A stretch of 64,000 bases of DNA. It comes from Actinoplanes sichuanensis (GTDB lineage: Bacteria > Actinomycetota > Actinomycetes > Mycobacteriales > Micromonosporaceae). Position 1 is the stretch's first letter. Every line of letters begins with the position of its first letter. Below are positions 22,429 to 31,659 of the stretch, piece after piece. The stretch is taken from positions 2,852,001 to 2,916,000 of the forward strand of contig NZ_AP028461.1 in assembly GCF_033097365.1 (NCBI RefSeq), written 5' to 3'. The position numbers were made by a program, and so were the translations under genes. Below the pieces are notes generated by a model. It had not been told where the DNA came from. It did not search any database and was given only the letters and a program-made list of their open reading frames with translations.

Positions 22429-24135
22429 ATGACCGTCGTCCCCATCGGCCCGGCGTTCGCCGTCCAGGACATCCCGTTCAGTCACCGCGGCTCGTGGTTC
22501 GGCATCTCGCCGGTGATCGCCGAGAACATCGTGGCCGACGACCTGCACCTGGTCTCGCACCGCAACGGCATGCACGCGATCCTCCGGTTCATCGTGCTGC
22601 CCGGCGCGACCGTCGCCGCCACCCCGGCGTTGTTGAGCTGGCACCACGACGACGGCCGGATCGACCTCGTCTTCGACGATCAAGACACGATTCGGGTACG
22701 GGGTCACCGGCTCGGCCTGGACATCGTCGCAGCCGCGGGCACCCTCACCCCGTTCAGTGGCACCTACCTCTACCAGGACCCGGTCGACGGCTCACACGTG
22801 TTCACCTCGTACGAGACCGGCCGCCGCTATCGCGTCACGGTCCTCACCGGAGACCTCGAAGCCGTCGACGGACAGCAGACCCTCGGCACCACCCGGCGCG
22901 GCTTGACCCTGCCGCCGGACGGGGAGTGGGAGCTGGCGATCGAGGAGTTCGGCACCGCCCGTCGCCCCTACCGCAGTCGAGCCACCTTCGACGAGCTACA
23001 CCGCAGGGCCCAGACCACGTTCACCGCGTTCGCCGACGCGGTCGCGCCCTGGCGCTCGCCCGCGACCCCGGCCGCCGAGCTCGCCGCGTACGTCCTCTGG
23101 TCGGCCACCGTCGACCCGGCCGGCTTCGTCACCCGTCCGGCCGTGCTGATGAGCAAGCACTGGATGGACAAGGTGTGGAGCTGGGACCACTGCTTCAACG
23201 CCCTGGCCCTGGCCGCCGGTGAGCCCGACCTGGCCCGGCACCAGTTCCAGCTGCCGTTCGACCACCAGGACGACAGCGGCGCGCTCCCGGACTCCATCAC
23301 CCACGCCGAGGTCCTGCACAACTTCGTCAAACCACCCATCCACGGCTGGGCCTGGCAGCGGCTACGACACCTCGGCCTGCCGGTCACCCGGCAGGACCTG
23401 ACGCAGACGTACGAACGGCTGGCCGCCTGGACCCGCTTCTGGCTGGACTTCCGCCGCGCGCCCGGCCACGCACTTCCGCACTACCAGCACGGCAACGACA
23501 GCGGCTGGGACAACGCCACCACGTTCGACGGCGACCGGGTGATCGAGAGTGCGGATCTCGCGGCGTTCCTGATCCTGCAGCTGCGCTGCCTGGCCGAGCT
23601 GGCCACCGAACTCGGCGACGACGCAGCACCGTGGACGGCGATCGCCGACGAGATCCGCGCCGCCATGCTCGACCAGCTGTGGAACGGCGAACGGTTCGAG
23701 GCCCGCGGCGTGCTCTCCGGCGCGCGGCAGCCGAGCACCAGCCTGCTCGACCTGATGCCGATCGTGCTCGGCGACGAGCTGCCGGCGCCGATCACCGCCG
23801 CACTGGCCCGCGGTATCGAGCTGCACCTGACCGCGTACGGCCCGGCGACCGAGCCGGTCACCTCGGCGGACTACGCCGCCGACGGCTACTGGCGCGGCCC
23901 GATCTGGGCGCCGTCGACGATCCTGATCGAGGACGGTCTGCGCCGGGCCGGGCACAGCGGGCTCGCCGACGAGATCAGTGAACGTTTCCGGGCGCTGTGT
24001 GAGAGGTCCGGTTTCGCCGAGAACTTCGACGCCGAAACCGGAGCCGGCCTACGTGACCGGGCCTACACCTGGACCGCGAGCAGCTATCTGATCCTGGCCG
24101 CCGCCCACGAGCGGCGTCGCTCGCTCAGCGGCTGA
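22429..24135 (+). CDS. GH63/MGH1-like glycoside hydrolase
   Basis: The 568-residue cytosolic protein has an N-terminal beta domain (to about residue 200) and a C-terminal (alpha/alpha)6 barrel. The barrel carries SKHWMDKVWSWDHCFNALAL, HGNDSGWDNATTF, GYWRGPIWAPSTILIEDGL and GLRDRAYTWTASSYL, typical of GH63-type alpha-glucosidases and mannosylglycerate-hydrolase-like enzymes. The acidic residues in WSWDH and NFDAETG are candidate catalytic groups. The start is chosen by homology-like content; AAAGG lies about 11 bases upstream. Its 3' end overlaps that of the convergent LacI gene by 11 bases. Its substrate is unknown, probably an intracellular oligosaccharide. Confidence 0.8.
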   Translation: MTVVPIGPAFAVQDIPFSHRGSWFGISPVIAENIVADDLHLVSHRNGMHAILRFIVLPGATVAATPALLSWHHDDGRIDLVFDDQDTIRVRGHRLGLDIVAAAGTLTPFSGTYLYQDPVDGSHVFTSYETGRRYRVTVLTGDLEAVDGQQTLGTTRRGLTLPPDGEWELAIEEFGTARRPYRSRATFDELHRRAQTTFTAFADAVAPWRSPATPAAELAAYVLWSATVDPAGFVTRPAVLMSKHWMDKVWSWDHCFNALALAAGEPDLARHQFQLPFDHQDDSGALPDSITHAEVLHNFVKPPIHGWAWQRLRHLGLPVTRQDLTQTYERLAAWTRFWLDFRRAPGHALPHYQHGNDSGWDNATTFDGDRVIESADLAAFLILQLRCLAELATELGDDAAPWTAIADEIRAAMLDQLWNGERFEARGVLSGARQPSTSLLDLMPIVLGDELPAPITAALARGIELHLTAYGPATEPVTSADYAADGYWRGPIWAPSTILIEDGLRRAGHSGLADEISERFRALCERSGFAENFDAETGAGLRDRAYTWTASSYLILAAAHERRRSLSG

Positions 24136-25144
24136 CCCGCGGCGCCGGCCCGGTACTCGACCGCAGCGAGATCGGCGGGCGGTACAGGTGACGACCGAGG
24201 GGGGTGCCGGGCCCGGCGATGGCCGCCAGCAGCAGATTCACCGCCTCGGTGCCCATCTCGACGATCGGCACGTCCGCGGCGGTCAGTGGCGGCCGGAACT
24301 CCTCGGCCCAGTGCTGCGCCGCGACCCCGGTGATGGAGAAGTCGCGGGGCACCACCAGCCCCGCGGTGTCCAGCGCCCGCCGGATGCCCGGCAGCGCGGC
24401 CTCGTTGACGGTGGCGATGGCGGTGACCTGCGGATGGGCGGCGAGCAGCTGTTCCACACACATCTCGCCGGACCTGCCGTCGTCCCCGCAGCTGAGCGTG
24501 ACCCCGTCGAGCCCGCGCTCGGCGACCGCGGCGTCGAAGCCCGCGGTCGCCCGGTGGCCGGGCCCGTACCCGGAGGCGAGCAGCTCGGCGGACCGGTTGA
24601 TCAGGGCGACGTGCCGGTGACCGAGGTCGGCCAGATGATGGACGCAGCGACCGATCAGCCCGGCGTAGTCGACGTCGACCCAGCTCGTGGTGTGCGGATC
24701 GGCGGTGCGCCCGATCGTGACGAACGGCAGCCCGCTCTGCTGGAGCCGGGTCACCCGGTCGTCCTCCAGGCGGATCTCCATGAGGATCACCCCGTCGACT
24801 CGGCGGCCGCTCACGATCCGCTCGAACGACCGGTCGTGATCACCGCCGGACGGCGACAGCAGCACATCCATGTCGGCGCGCGCCGCCGCCTCCACGACGC
24901 TGGCGACGAACTCGAGCTGCATGCCGGTCAGCCGCCGGCCGGCGGGCGGGATCACCAGACCGAGCGCCTGGGTGCGGCCCTCGCGCAACGCCCGCGCGCT
25001 CGCGTTCGGCCGATAGTCCAGCTCGTCGATGACGGCCTGGATCCGCCCGCGGGTGGCGTCCGAGACCCGGCGTCTGCCGCTGAGCACATACGACACGGTG
25101 CTGCGGGAGACGCCCGCCCGCTTGGCGATCTCCCCGATGTTCAT
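24125..25144 (-). CDS. LacI-family transcriptional repressor
   Basis: The 339-residue protein has the LacI HTH and hinge at the N-terminus (IGEIAKRAGVSRSTVSYVLS, RIQAVIDELDYRPNASARAL) and a periplasmic-binding-protein-like sensor domain (VDGVILMEIRLEDD, GYGPGHRATAGFDAA, GTPLGRHLYRPPISLRSS). The ATG at 25144 follows GGTGGTGG. It is convergent with the GH63-like gene and probably represses it through CGAATCGATTCG sites; sites before its own gene suggest autoregulation. Confidence 0.9.
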   Translation of the reverse strand: MNIGEIAKRAGVSRSTVSYVLSGRRRVSDATRGRIQAVIDELDYRPNASARALREGRTQALGLVIPPAGRRLTGMQLEFVASVVEAAARADMDVLLSPSGGDHDRSFERIVSGRRVDGVILMEIRLEDDRVTRLQQSGLPFVTIGRTADPHTTSWVDVDYAGLIGRCVHHLADLGHRHVALINRSAELLASGYGPGHRATAGFDAAVAERGLDGVTLSCGDDGRSGEMCVEQLLAAHPQVTAIATVNEAALPGIRRALDTAGLVVPRDFSITGVAAQHWAEEFRPPLTAADVPIVEMGTEAVNLLLAAIAGPGTPLGRHLYRPPISLRSSTGPAPRVSR

Positions 25145-25261
25145 CCACCACCGCCGTCGAATCGGTTCTCGCGCAAGATTACGAGCGGCCCGCCGGGTCG
25201 TCAAACGCCAGGCGGTTCTGAGCGCGTACGACGGAATCTCGTTGGTCTTCGTTTTTCGAAA

Positions 25262-25273
25262 CGAATCGAATCG
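25262..25273. promoter_or_regulatory. LacI-type operator-like site upstream of the LacI gene
   Basis: CGAATCGAATCG differs at one position from the operator at 22353-22364. A second weaker match (CGAATCGGTTCT) lies at 25158-25169 next to the ribosome site. TTTCGAAA lies just left. Confidence 0.45.
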
Positions 25274-25380
25274 GTGGGGGGCGACGGCCGTCAGGGCACC
25301 GCGGGTAGTACCGCGGCGCCCTGACCACCCGTCGAGATTCGATATCTTGGCACGCCGTGGACGTCGGTTCTTCGCCGTAT

Positions 25381-26100
25381 CTACCAGGTCGACATGAGCC
25401 GCCGTCGCCAACGCACCGGTGCGAGAGGAGCGGGCTTGGCCAGCGGCTTGTCGCTGACCACCTGATATAGGGCGCGCCGGTCACTGCGGCTGTCTTTTCC
25501 GCTCGGCTCTCGGCCGAACAACGCGAGCAATTCCGTTTTGATACCGTGTCGCGCCGTCCACTCGGTGAAGGCACGCGCTTCCGCGGGATCCGCGCCGAGG
25601 AATTCGTCGAACAGCAACAGGCTGCCCGGCCCCAGCAGGGGACGGAGCCATTCCAGGGCGGTCATCGTCGAGCTGTAGAGATCGGCGTCCAGGTGTGCGA
25701 GGCTGACCCGCCCGACCTCCGCAGCCAGGGCCGGGGTCAGCGAGTCCTCGAAGAACCCCTTCACGATACGGATCCCGAACAGCCGGGGAACAGGCGTGGC
25801 GAAGTTTCCGGCCGGGAGCTTCTCGTAGTCCTCCGGGAGTCCTTCAAAGGAGTCACACGCGAAGATCTTCTTCTTCCACTGCTTTCGGTCCCACAGTTTG
25901 GCCCGCCACAGCTCGTCTCGCAATACCCGAGAAGAGTAGCCACGATAGGTACCGAATTCGACGATGTTCCCCGGCGTCGCACGGGACAGGAATACTGCCG
26001 TTTCCAGCACCTGCGCACGCGTGGGATACGTGATGAGGCCCCGGCTCCTGGCCCAATCGTCGTCAACGCCGCCCAGAGACAACAATGATTCCACGGTCAT
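25381..26100 (-). CDS. TylF/MycF-like O-methyltransferase
   Basis: The 239-residue protein has the class I methyltransferase motif GNIVEFGTYRGYSSRVLR and the metal-binding region VSLAHLDADLYSSTMTALEW, followed by GPGSLLLFDEFLGAD, as in the Mg-dependent TylF (macrocin O-methyltransferase) family. The usual substrates are sugars, but no glycosylation or macrolide gene lies beside it, so its target is open. A distance of 236 bases separates it from the LacI gene downstream. Confidence 0.8.
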   Translation of the reverse strand: MTVESLLSLGGVDDDWARSRGLITYPTRAQVLETAVFLSRATPGNIVEFGTYRGYSSRVLRDELWRAKLWDRKQWKKKIFACDSFEGLPEDYEKLPAGNFATPVPRLFGIRIVKGFFEDSLTPALAAEVGRVSLAHLDADLYSSTMTALEWLRPLLGPGSLLLFDEFLGADPAEARAFTEWTARHGIKTELLALFGREPSGKDSRSDRRALYQVVSDKPLAKPAPLAPVRWRRRLMSTW

Positions 26101-26230
26101 GACAGGACAGTAATTCCAGCGGAGTCGCGGAAGGTATCTGCCGACCGGTCGTAGATGTCTGCGCGTAAAAGCGTACGAGCATCGACAAAAGGATTAACTC
26201 GAAGGATTCTCCGGTATCGCCGGCGCGGGG

Positions 26231-28153
26231 TCAGGGCAGCGGGATGACCGCCGACAACCTGGTCCCCGGATGCAGATCGACGAGCCGGAACGTGCCGCCG
26301 AGATCCTCGCAGCGGCGCCGCATCGACTCCAGGCCGACACCCGTCGGCGTACTCGCCGCGCCGCCCACGCCGTCGTCGTCCAGCACGACCCGCACGACCG
26401 CGCCGACACGTCGCACGTCCACCCGCGCGTGGGAAGCCGACGCGTGCCGGACGACGTTCAGCAGCCCCTCATCGACCAGCCGGAAGACGGCCACCTCGAC
26501 GGCGGCCGGCACGTCGGCGAGCTCGCCGTCGACGCTCAGCTCGATGACCGGCCCACCGATCTCGTGTCGCTGGACGACCAGGGACAGAGCCGCCGCGAGC
26601 CCCCGCTGCAGGGCCGGCGGGTGCAGCCCGTTCACCAGCCGCCGAATCTCCTCCGCGGCGTCGGTCAGGCAGTCGCCGATCTGCTGCAGGTTGGCCCGTC
26701 CGTCGGCTGTCCCGCCGTCCGCCAGGCCGACGCTCACCAGCATCCGGGCACCGGACAGGGAGGGACCGACGCCGTCGTGCAGGTCATGCCGCAACCGCTG
26801 GACCTCCTCCTCCCTCGCCAGCACGAGACGCTCCCGGGCGGCCTGGAGCTCCCGGGTCAGCCGTACCGACGCCGCCGACGCCGCGAGCTGCCCGGCCAGG
26901 TGATCGAGCAGGGCCCGCTCCCGGCGGTTCCACGGCTCGTCGGGGCCCCGGGGCTGGACCACCAGCCGGCCGGTCGGTACGCCGCGGTGGACCAGGTCGA
27001 CAGTCGACACCGGCCAGTCCCGGCGGCGTCCCGTCGTGCTCTGAGCCGGCGACCGATCGTCGAGATGGATCGCCACATACGGCGCCCGGAAGCCCGCGCC
27101 GATCACGTCGACGGCCGCGCGGAGCACCTCGTCCGGCGTGCGGGCCAGACCGATCCGGCGGCTCAGGGCCCCGGCCAGCCGGTACGGGTCGGCGCTCAGC
27201 CCGTACAGGGTCCGGCGCAGCAGCGTGTCGATGCGCTGGCGCAGCGGCAGCAGGGTGACCACCGCCACCGCGGCCACCACCGGGGCCGCGCCCGGCAGCA
27301 GTCTGGCGGCGACCGCGACGACGGCCGTGTAGCCGGCGATGGCCAGGCAGGCGAACAGGCCGTACGACACCGATCGATGCACGAGCAGGTCGATGTCGTA
27401 CAGGTGGTAGCGCACGACGCCGACGACCGTCGCGACCGGCACCGCCACCACCACGGCCAGCCAGGTCAGCGGGATCCCGGCGACGGTGTCCAGCACGAGC
27501 CCGGTGCACAGCAGCACGGCGTTGCCGGCGGCCCAGATCAGCGGGCCGCGCCGCCCGGCCGGCTCACGGCGGATCCGGGCCACCAGAACGCCCGGCGCGA
27601 GCAGCGCGGACCCGGCGAGCACGAGCAGCGCGGCGAGCAGGACCGCGGTGTCCCAGCCGGGTGTCACCGCAATCGGTTCGGCGAGGAAACCGGCGGGCGC
27701 CCGGACGGCCAGGTGCGCCAACGCCACCGTACCGGCGACGGTGGCCGCACCCGCGGCACGGGCCGCCCAGCGCCGCAGACGGGAGGCGCCGACACCGTCG
27801 GGAAACAGCAGGAGGACCAGGATCAGCAGGCCGGTCGCCGGCCACCACAGCCATTCCCGCGTCCAGAGCAGCGGCCCGGCGTCATCGACCGACGCGGCCA
27901 AGGTCCCGGACGCGAGCAGGCCGACGCCGGAGAGCAGCCAACCGCAGGGGTTGCCGGGCGCATACACCGCCACCCGCACACCGAGCGGCACACAGAGCAC
28001 CGCCAGCAGCCAGTCCGACCACTCCGTGGGCTGGGCGGCGCCCAGGTCCAGCACGGTGGCGCAGAGGCCGACGGCGAGCAGGATCGCGGACACCGAAGCC
28101 ACCGCCCAAGCGAGCCGGACGGTCGACCGGGTCGCGGCACCGGTTTCGCTCAA
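26231..28153 (-). CDS. two-component sensor histidine kinase (NarL/DesK type)
   Basis: The 640-residue protein has about eight membrane helices in the first 330 residues, a GAF-like region, then the HisKA_3 box with EEEVQRLRHDLHDGVGPSLS, where the histidine before DG is the phosphoacceptor. The ATPase follows (VDEGLLNVVRHASASHARVD, DDDGVGG, GVGLESMRRRCEDLGG). A TTG start overlaps the TGA of the small upstream gene by 4 bases. The matching response regulator is divergent at 28603. The signal is unknown. Confidence 0.85.
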   Translation of the reverse strand: MSETGAATRSTVRLAWAVASVSAILLAVGLCATVLDLGAAQPTEWSDWLLAVLCVPLGVRVAVYAPGNPCGWLLSGVGLLASGTLAASVDDAGPLLWTREWLWWPATGLLILVLLLFPDGVGASRLRRWAARAAGAATVAGTVALAHLAVRAPAGFLAEPIAVTPGWDTAVLLAALLVLAGSALLAPGVLVARIRREPAGRRGPLIWAAGNAVLLCTGLVLDTVAGIPLTWLAVVVAVPVATVVGVVRYHLYDIDLLVHRSVSYGLFACLAIAGYTAVVAVAARLLPGAAPVVAAVAVVTLLPLRQRIDTLLRRTLYGLSADPYRLAGALSRRIGLARTPDEVLRAAVDVIGAGFRAPYVAIHLDDRSPAQSTTGRRRDWPVSTVDLVHRGVPTGRLVVQPRGPDEPWNRRERALLDHLAGQLAASAASVRLTRELQAARERLVLAREEEVQRLRHDLHDGVGPSLSGARMLVSVGLADGGTADGRANLQQIGDCLTDAAEEIRRLVNGLHPPALQRGLAAALSLVVQRHEIGGPVIELSVDGELADVPAAVEVAVFRLVDEGLLNVVRHASASHARVDVRRVGAVVRVVLDDDGVGGAASTPTGVGLESMRRRCEDLGGTFRLVDLHPGTRLSAVIPLP

Positions 28154-28500
28154 TGAAAGTTCCCGATGAGACTGTGCAGCAGATTGTGGGCTCGGGTGCC
28201 CCGGTTGCCCGGGTCGCCGGCGCCTGGGTCGGCCACGGGGTGTCCGGGCTGGTCCAGCGGCGGGTACCCGTCGCCCGGCACCGACCAGGGCCGACCGTCC
28301 ATGACGAAGAAGCGCCCGATGGCGGAGTTCAGCTCGGACACGGTGATCTGGCTCGGCGGGATGGTCGGGTGCGCGTGCGGCCAGCCGCCCACCCCCGACC
28401 GCGCCTGGACGACCAGGAGGTCCACCCAGGACTGTGCCTCGGTGGTGCCGTCCAGGACGATGACGACATTCGTGGGCTTCGTTGCTTGTGCTGGTTGCAT
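28150..28500 (-). CDS. 116-residue protein co-transcribed with the histidine kinase
   Basis: The ATG at 28500 is preceded by GAGGATGAG. The product has no membrane segment or signal peptide, starts TNVVIVLDGTTEAQSWVDLL and contains ITVSELNSAIGRFFVMDGRP. It is translationally coupled to the kinase through a TTGA overlap, so it may take part in signalling. I recognise no family. Confidence 0.6.
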   Translation of the reverse strand: MQPAQATKPTNVVIVLDGTTEAQSWVDLLVVQARSGVGGWPHAHPTIPPSQITVSELNSAIGRFFVMDGRPWSVPGDGYPPLDQPGHPVADPGAGDPGNRGTRAHNLLHSLIGNFH

Positions 28501-28602
28501 CGGCTCATCCTCATGACCTCAGGTGAGGGACAACAACGCATCGGTAAGCTTTCCGACCGATCGCGGGCCTGCCCGGCCGGCCGGACCGTAGACTCCCCGA
28601 CC

Positions 28603-29226
28603 ATGTCGTCCCGTAGTGTCCTTGTTGTCGACGACCATCCCGTGGTACGGCGCGGCATGGCCGCGCTGCTGGCCCTGGAGCCCTGGGTGGGCGACGTCCG
28701 CCAGGCGGGCACCCTGGCCGAGGCCCGGCAGGCCGCCGACGCCCATCCTCCCGGCCTGGCCATCGTCGACCTGCGCCTGCCCGACGGCGACGGCGCCGAG
28801 TTGGTCCGCCGGCTGGCCCGGGCCAGTCCGGCCTGCCCCTGCCTGGTGCTGTCGATGAGTGCCGACAGCCGCGCGGTGCGCTCGGCACTGGACGCGGGCG
28901 CCGACGGCTACCTGCTCAAGGACGCTGAGCCCGAGATCATCGTGGCAGCGGCGCGGACGGTGGCGGCAGGCGGCAACGTGTTCGGACCCGGCGTCACGCG
29001 CGGTGACTCCGGGCAGCCACCGGCGCCGTTCGACGCGCTGAATCCCCGGGAGCTGCGCCTGCTCCTGCTGCTCGCCGACGGGCACAGCAGCCGGTCCGTC
29101 GCCGAGCAGCTCACGATCGCCGAGAAGACGGTGCGTAACCAGATCTCCGCCGTGCTGACGAAGGTCGGCGCCCGCGACCGCGCCCAGGCGGTCCTGATGG
29201 CGTACCGGGCCGGACTGGTCCGGTGA
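28603..29226 (+). CDS. NarL/FixJ-family response regulator
   Basis: The 207-residue protein has a receiver domain (VLVVDDHPVVRRGMAALLAL, phosphorylation Asp in LAIVDLRLPDG, conserved Lys in DGYLLKDAEP) and a LuxR-type HTH (LNPRELRLLLLLADGHSSRS, LTIAEKTVRNQISAVLTKVG). It is divergent from the kinase operon, with 102 bases between. Confidence 0.9.
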   Translation: MSSRSVLVVDDHPVVRRGMAALLALEPWVGDVRQAGTLAEARQAADAHPPGLAIVDLRLPDGDGAELVRRLARASPACPCLVLSMSADSRAVRSALDAGADGYLLKDAEPEIIVAAARTVAAGGNVFGPGVTRGDSGQPPAPFDALNPRELRLLLLLADGHSSRSVAEQLTIAEKTVRNQISAVLTKVGARDRAQAVLMAYRAGLVR

Positions 29227-29301
29227 CCGGCGGTCAAGCGTGCCGGCCCAGGCGGTCGGAGAACGAGCGCGCCGTTGCGTGCCCGCTCTCCGACCGAGCT
29301 G

Positions 29302-29808
29302 CTAGCCGGGGATCAGCCACTGCTGGGCGAGCTGCCCGTTACACCTGCTGAGCCACGCGCCGTTGCCGGGCCAGGGTGATCCGCCGGGCAGCTCGAGGCA
29401 CTTGTCGCGGGTGCCGGAGATCCGAGAGATCAAGGACGTGACAGCGCCGGGTACGGAAGACCCCGACTCCCAGTTCAGCTCGCTGTTCCGGTTGCACGGC
29501 CACTGGCTGGTCTGGATGTGGCCGGCCTCGGTGGGAACGTGCCCGGCCGAGAGACACAGACCGCTGCCGAGGTTGATGTAGTGGAGCCCGTCCCGGGTCC
29601 AGCGCTGCGCAGCCGACCCGTCGCACGGCGCCTGCAGAATCAGCACTCCCCGGTTCATCGACTTGCCTTCGGGCTCGAGGCAGACGGTCTGCATCGGATT
29701 GCTGATCGTGGAGGGGTTGGCGGCCATGGCCGCCCCCGGAAACGCCAGGACACCGGCGGCGAGTGCCGCGACGCCGCCGAGCGCGGTCAGGAGCGTACGT
29801 TTCTGCAT
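29302..29808 (-). CDS. secreted ricin-type beta-trefoil lectin-like protein
   Basis: The 168-residue protein has a signal peptide ending AFPGAAMAANP, then three QxW-like repeats (AAQRWTRDG, NSELNWESG, LAQQWLIPG) with paired cysteines, the mark of ricin B/CBM13-like domains. It has no catalytic domain. The ATG at 29808 has GAGAGGAA upstream. It probably binds carbohydrate outside the cell. Confidence 0.75.
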   Translation of the reverse strand: MQKRTLLTALGGVAALAAGVLAFPGAAMAANPSTISNPMQTVCLEPEGKSMNRGVLILQAPCDGSAAQRWTRDGLHYINLGSGLCLSAGHVPTEAGHIQTSQWPCNRNSELNWESGSSVPGAVTSLISRISGTRDKCLELPGGSPWPGNGAWLSRCNGQLAQQWLIPG

Positions 29809-30175
29809 TGCGTATTCCTCTCGTAGGTCATTCCTGGCGTCTTTGATCCCGTTGACCGTCATCCGGTCGATGTCCGAGGCCGACCGGTTCATGGATGTCG
29901 AGCCTTTCGGTGACCGTTGCGGGATCCACCGTCGTTCCGGACTTCAGTGTTCGAGTCCGCACGTCCCGGGACGAGGGCCACCGACCCGCCCCGGACGGGA
30001 ATTCCGCCCGATGCAGGGTGGTGGTCACGCCCGGCGACGGCGAGGTCGGTACCAAGCCCGCCTCCGGTTTCGGCAGGCGAAGATCGCACCGCGACTACTC
30101 CCCGCAACGGTGCATCCCGGCGGCCCGAGGCGCCGATCTCTCGACTGTCGGGTCGGGCGCAGAGCGGGGTGCAGG

Positions 30176-31051
30176 GTGTCAGGTTCATCAGCAGCGGCGT
30201 ACCTGCTGAGCGCGGCTGCGGTGCTCGGCGTGGCTGCCGCCGCCGGCGCGGCCGACATCGCCGACCTGATCGGTTCCACCCCGCCGATCACCACGTCCAC
30301 GGCCCCACTGCCGACGCAGCAGGCTGCGCCTGCCGGAGAACCGTTCGTCACCGTGATCCGCCACAAAGCCGCCACGGCCTCCGCCGACGAACCTGAGAAG
30401 CCCGCACAGGCGACATCAGACCCGGCCACCTCGCGCGCTGCTACGGCGCCGTGCGCGGGCGGCCCCTTGCAATACGACATCGAGAAACACCTGGCTCAGC
30501 TCGGCTCGTTCGGCGCGGTGAGCGTCGACGGCCGACAGTCACCGACGGACTGCGCCACCATTCGTGGCTTCCAGCAGCGGTTCGGCATCGAACCTGCCGC
30601 CGGGCAGGCCGACGCGACGACCGCTGATGTCGCCCGGCGCATCGACGCGAGTTCTCAGCCGGCGAATCTGCAACGCTGTGACGCCGGCGAGGGGACCACC
30701 GCCTGTGTCGATCTGACGCTGCAGACCGCGTGGGTGATGCGTGACGGTGCCGTCGTGGCGGGACCGACGGTCGTGCGGACCGGCTTCGCCGGCCACGCCA
30801 CCCCGGCCGGGAGCTTCCGGATCAACAAGCGGGCCGAGAAGGAGTGGTCGGATCCGTACGAGGTGTGGCTGCCGTATTGGCAGCGGTTCACCGGCGGCAT
30901 GGGTTTCCACGAGACGACCACGTACCTGCACGACACCGCCCGCGGCTCGCACGGTTGCGTCAACCTGCTGCACCGCGATGCCGTGGCCGTGTGGGGACAT
31001 CTGCGGACCGGGGCCCGTGTGCACACGTTCGGGCGTCGGCCCGGCACCTGA
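30176..31051 (+). CDS. L,D-transpeptidase with peptidoglycan-binding-like domain
   Basis: The 291-residue product has an N-terminal hydrophobic export segment, a Thr/Ala-rich linker, and a PG_binding-like region near residues 100-150 (YDIEKHLAQLGSF, DCATIRGFQQRFGI). The YkuD catalytic domain has TPAGSFRINKRAEKEWSDPY, HETTTYLHDTARGSHGCVNL; the cysteine of SHGCVN is the nucleophile. Such enzymes make 3-3 peptidoglycan cross-links in the wall. The GTG at 30176 has only a weak ribosome site. It lies just before the copper genes. Ldt enzymes are inhibited by copper, which makes the neighbourhood suggestive but unproven. Confidence 0.75.
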   Translation: MSGSSAAAYLLSAAAVLGVAAAAGAADIADLIGSTPPITTSTAPLPTQQAAPAGEPFVTVIRHKAATASADEPEKPAQATSDPATSRAATAPCAGGPLQYDIEKHLAQLGSFGAVSVDGRQSPTDCATIRGFQQRFGIEPAAGQADATTADVARRIDASSQPANLQRCDAGEGTTACVDLTLQTAWVMRDGAVVAGPTVVRTGFAGHATPAGSFRINKRAEKEWSDPYEVWLPYWQRFTGGMGFHETTTYLHDTARGSHGCVNLLHRDAVAVWGHLRTGARVHTFGRRPGT

Positions 31052-31137
31052 TCGGTCCGACGGCCGGCATCAGGCCGCCGGCTCGACGGCGACCCGTGGC
31101 GGATGGCCGTCACCTCACGCGCGATACCGTGGACGCC

Positions 31138-31572
31138 GTGACGAGGGCGGCAGCGACCACGGTGGGCCATGCGGCCCGCCTTGCGCTGCTGCTGGCGACG
31201 GCTCTCGGGCTGGCGCTGATGCACACCCTCGGCCACACCGGCGTCCGTGCCGACGCGCACCCGGCGACGACCGGCATGAGCACGATCCCGGCGGGTGCCC
31301 CCGAGATGCTGTCTGCGGCGGTCACCGCGGCGCAGCCGTGTCCGGACGGGCACTGCGACGGCCACGGCGGGCACGGCTCCGGCGCCTGGAGCGCCTGCCT
31401 GGCGATCCTGACCGGGCTGGCCGTGATCGTGATGCTGCTCTGGCTGCTCACCGCAGTCCGCGACCACCGTCTGCTGCCGGTGCCCGCGGTTCTGCGGGCG
31501 CTGTCCCCGCGGGCGCCACCGGATCGCACCACCGGGCTCACGCTCGCATCGGCAGCGGTACTGCGCATATAG
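31138..31572 (+). CDS. DUF6153-like membrane protein of the copper locus
   Basis: The 144-residue protein has two hydrophobic helices (ARLALLLATALGLALMHTL and ACLAILTGLAVIVMLLWLL) around a His/Cys-rich loop (CPDGHCDGHGGHGSGAW) that could bind metal. DUF6153 proteins commonly sit before DUF305 genes in actinomycetes, as here. The GTG at 31138 is taken because the earlier frame belongs to other sequence. Confidence 0.65.
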   Translation: MTRAAATTVGHAARLALLLATALGLALMHTLGHTGVRADAHPATTGMSTIPAGAPEMLSAAVTAAQPCPDGHCDGHGGHGSGAWSACLAILTGLAVIVMLLWLLTAVRDHRLLPVPAVLRALSPRAPPDRTTGLTLASAAVLRI

Positions 31573-31659
31573 CAACGCCACCTCGACGGCGACCGGACCA
31601 GCGGTCGTGCCGAGGCGTTCGCGCGTACCCGACATCCTGCCGAAAGGTCATGAACCGCC

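Noticed and set aside
26270..28156. 628-residue plus-strand frame opposite the histidine kinase
   Set aside because: It has the Arg/Gln/Asp-rich composition of an antisense shadow and no recognisable motif.
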